Source: Clostridium sp. Cult2 (GTDB lineage Bacteria; Bacillota; Clostridia; Tissierellales; Tepidimicrobiaceae). From it: a stretch of 63,278 nucleotides of DNA. The stretch covers positions 1-63,278 of the forward strand of contig NZ_PPXX01000050.1 in NCBI RefSeq assembly GCF_021655075.1. The letters run 5' to 3'. Both the position numbers and the translations under genes were made by a program. The notes beneath the pieces were generated by a model. That model worked only from the letters and a program-made list of their open reading frames with translations. It ran no database searches and was not told the origin of the DNA. Positions 61,623 through 63,278 of this stretch are shown one piece after another. How positions within the stretch are numbered: the first letter of the stretch is position 1; every line of letters begins with the position of its first letter.

Positions 61623-62795
61623 TTATATTTTCTTTATATTAGCCATGGATTTTATATCATTTCGAATTTCATTAAGTCTATCCAAAGATTTATTGCCTAA
61701 ACTTTTATCTTTCACTAATCTCATGTATATATCAATTCCATCCTTATACGGAATAAGTTGGTTCTCAATACAGTACTCAATAGCATAGATTATATCCTTG
61801 TAAGACTTTTCATAACCTGACGGAAATGAAGATGTTAAAATAATATATACTTCTTCATACATGATTTTTCTTAATTTATTCTCTTCTTTTTCTATTAATT
61901 GATTTATTTCCTTTACTCCATCTATGTCTAAGGACAAGTTTAAAACCCGACTATTTTCTTCTAGATGTTCTATTTTAGTAGGTCCTGTAAGACCTGTAAC
62001 AACCCCTTTGTTATGAATTGTCCACAAAATTGCAACTTGAGTTGGTGTCATATTATATCTATTGCCTATCTCCCTTAATTTCTCTGCTATTTTTATACCT
62101 GAAACGAATCTAGACTTCTTAAATAACGGATCTATACTCCTTATATCATTACTTCCAAATTGTACTTTTTCATTAATCTTTCCAGATAGCAAACCCCTGC
62201 CAGTTATACTAAATGCAATTATGTCAAAATTGTATTTTTCTTGCAACGGATGTAGTTCTTTGTATCGGTAAGTATTAACTGGGCTCATTTCAGCCATAAC
62301 GAAAGATATATTTCCTAAATTTAAATACTCTTCTGTCTTATCCAAAGGTAAGTGACCAATTCCATAATATTTAATCTTACCCTCTTTTTTTAGCAATTCT
62401 AAGGCTTCAATGGTTTTTTCTATAGGAGTATTAGAATCATGGTAGTGAATTTGATATATGTCTATATAATCTGTTTTTAATTTTCTAAGGCTGGATTCAC
62501 AAGAGGATTTGATAGATTCTTTAGAAAGATCGATCCTATTATCTTCTGTGATTCCAACTTTAGAAGATATAACAATATCATGTCTAAAAGGTTTTATTGC
62601 CCTACCCAGTATCTCTTCTGTGCCTGTATAACTACCAGCAGTATCAAAAATTTTTATACCTAATTCATAAGCATACTGCAAAATTTTAATCATCTCATAT
62701 TCTTCTAACTTTGTTCCATAAGCACCACTTAATGCATAGCAACCATATCCTAATGGAGAAATCCGCAAATCATATAGAGATTGTTTTTTATCCAT
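61623..62795 (-). CDS. Aldo/keto reductase
   Basis: 390 residues from the ATG at 62795 (AAAGGG 8 bases ahead). A TIM barrel of about 300 residues with the catalytic tetrad: Asp in IKIFDTAGSYTG near 53 and Tyr, Lys in SKVG near 82, His in IYQIHYHD near 117; the NADPH site is near RKSRFVSGI. The C-terminal 80 residues form a helical extension not typical of single-domain AKRs. The natural substrate is open. It overlaps the end of the MerR-type regulator gene by 8 bases, suggesting regulation by it. Confidence 0.9.
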   Translation of the reverse strand: MDKKQSLYDLRISPLGYGCYALSGAYGTKLEEYEMIKILQYAYELGIKIFDTAGSYTGTEEILGRAIKPFRHDIVISSKVGITEDNRIDLSKESIKSSCESSLRKLKTDYIDIYQIHYHDSNTPIEKTIEALELLKKEGKIKYYGIGHLPLDKTEEYLNLGNISFVMAEMSPVNTYRYKELHPLQEKYNFDIIAFSITGRGLLSGKINEKVQFGSNDIRSIDPLFKKSRFVSGIKIAEKLREIGNRYNMTPTQVAILWTIHNKGVVTGLTGPTKIEHLEENSRVLNLSLDIDGVKEINQLIEKEENKLRKIMYEEVYIILTSSFPSGYEKSYKDIIYAIEYCIENQLIPYKDGIDIYMRLVKDKSLGNKSLDRLNEIRNDIKSMANIKKI

Positions 62796-63177
62796 TTCCA
62801 TCACCCTTTAAGTGTAATATTTTATTTATTAGTCTTTCCAACTGATTCTTTACCATTTCTAATTCTTTTTCTTTCTCTAGTATCTCTATATGCTTTAGCC
62901 TTACCTCATTAAGTAATATTTCAATATCCTCCTTGTCTATAACTTCATTTTCTAATCCCTTATCAATTCTTTCATCAATTTCTAAAATTTTTTTTATGTC
63001 CTCTAAAGAAAACATCATTTCTTTCATAACCATAATGCTTTGTAGTTTTTTAATATCTTCCTCGGTATAGTATCTATTGTTGTATCTCCTCTCAACTGTA
63101 AGTAAACCAATTTTGTCATAGTATCTAAGGGTTTCAATCCCAATATTATATTTCTTAGACACCTCTCCTATTAACAT
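62788..63177 (-). CDS. MerR family transcriptional regulator
   Basis: 129 residues from the ATG at 63177 (AAGGAGTG ahead). The N-terminal helix-turn-helix reads MLIGEVSKKYNIGIETLRYY, the hallmark of MerR proteins, followed by RRYNNRYYTEEDIKKL. A long C-terminal coiled coil (about 85-125) is the dimerisation part. There are no Cys, so it is not a metal or redox sensor of the MerR/SoxR type; a drug or small organic ligand is more likely. It is translated together with the aldo/keto reductase. A perfect dyad upstream (63206-63220) may be its site. Confidence 0.9.
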   Translation of the reverse strand: MLIGEVSKKYNIGIETLRYYDKIGLLTVERRYNNRYYTEEDIKKLQSIMVMKEMMFSLEDIKKILEIDERIDKGLENEVIDKEDIEILLNEVRLKHIEILEKEKELEMVKNQLERLINKILHLKGDGNG

Positions 63178-63205
63178 AATAATCACTCCTTGTATAATTA
63201 TGATA

Positions 63206-63220
63206 TAGTCACTATGACTA
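63206..63220. promoter_or_regulatory. Dyad upstream of the MerR gene
   Basis: TAGTCACTATGACTA is a perfect 6-3-6 dyad 29 bases before the start codon of the regulator gene. MerR proteins often bind a dyad in the spacer of their own promoter. I could not place convincing -35 and -10 hexamers around it, so the role is a guess. Confidence 0.4.
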
Positions 63221-63278
63221 CTCATCTTTCATTTATAACTTTCTTATCCGATAATAGAAGAAGGTATTCTCCCTTCAT

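Overview
The window reads as chromosome of a low-G+C, endospore-forming anaerobic Firmicute of the class Clostridia, probably close to Tissierellales (taxonomy inferred from gene content, not from a search). The markers are an alpha/beta-type small acid-soluble spore protein, a six-subunit Rnf complex, a full selenocysteine machinery, an L27 with a Prp-cleaved N-terminal extension, and the firmicute order mreBCD / pbp2 / minCDE / spoIVFA-like / radical-SAM pair / rng / rplU / prp / rpmA / obg. Almost every gene from 18.5 kb onward lies on the minus strand.

Region by region. 0-2.5 kb: a membrane DnaJ-like protein, a zinc-ribbon membrane protein and a short-chain dehydrogenase. 2.5-7.5 kb: an N-acetylmuramic acid (MurNAc) recycling locus (murR-murQ-murP-mupG plus an EIIA gene). 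Its promoter carries two identical 15-bp operators 32 bp apart. 7.5-12.8 kb: accessory genes, namely a HEXXH peptidase with a small membrane partner, a patatin-like lipase, a cytoplasmic Cu/Zn superoxide dismutase, two broken acetyltransferase fragments, a DUF3841 protein, a universal stress protein and the spore protein. 13.0-18.6 kb: a tRNA-Sec gene with its own promoter, then an insertion-rich stretch: an intact IS1634-type element, an IS256-type remnant, an amidohydrolase, another transposase remnant and a tyrosine-recombinase remnant. 18.6-23.7 kb: an orphan response regulator and selD-selA-selB. SelD is itself a selenoprotein: it has an in-frame TGA at codon 14, so its true start is upstream of where a standard ORF call puts it. 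23.7-30.6 kb: comEA, a D,D-carboxypeptidase, ridA, then the obgE-yhbY-nadD-yqeK-LCP-rsfS operon. 30.8-48.5 kb: the ribosomal protein / cell-shape / division supercluster. It is interrupted by two genes for extracytosolic flavin chemistry: a PplA-like lipoprotein with two FMN-attachment domains and an ApbE/FmnB-type flavin transferase. 48.6-53.6 kb: rnfCDGEAB. 53.9-63.3 kb: DNA polymerase IV, tRNA-Leu(GAG) overlapping the end of a peptide-binding lipoprotein gene, a lytic transglycosylase, coaE, polA, tRNA-Leu(CAA), a broken antiporter fragment, an aldo/keto reductase and a MerR regulator.

How the parts work together. The MurNAc genes form a closed uptake-and-catabolism circuit (import and phosphorylation by MurP with an EIIA, glycoside cleavage by MupG, lactate ether cleavage by MurQ, control by MurR). 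selD/A/B and tRNA-Sec make and insert selenocysteine and depend on themselves through SelD. Rnf, the NusG-II and Gx proteins, the PplA-like lipoprotein and the flavin transferase suggest a membrane and surface flavin-based electron-transfer economy. I found no CRISPR array, prophage, defence island or wholly unfamiliar multigene system. The most unusual points are the selD start with its recoding signal, the twin MurR operators, the flavin pair beside a degenerate SpoIVFA-like protein lacking SpoIVFB, and a protein tail encoded by a tRNA gene.
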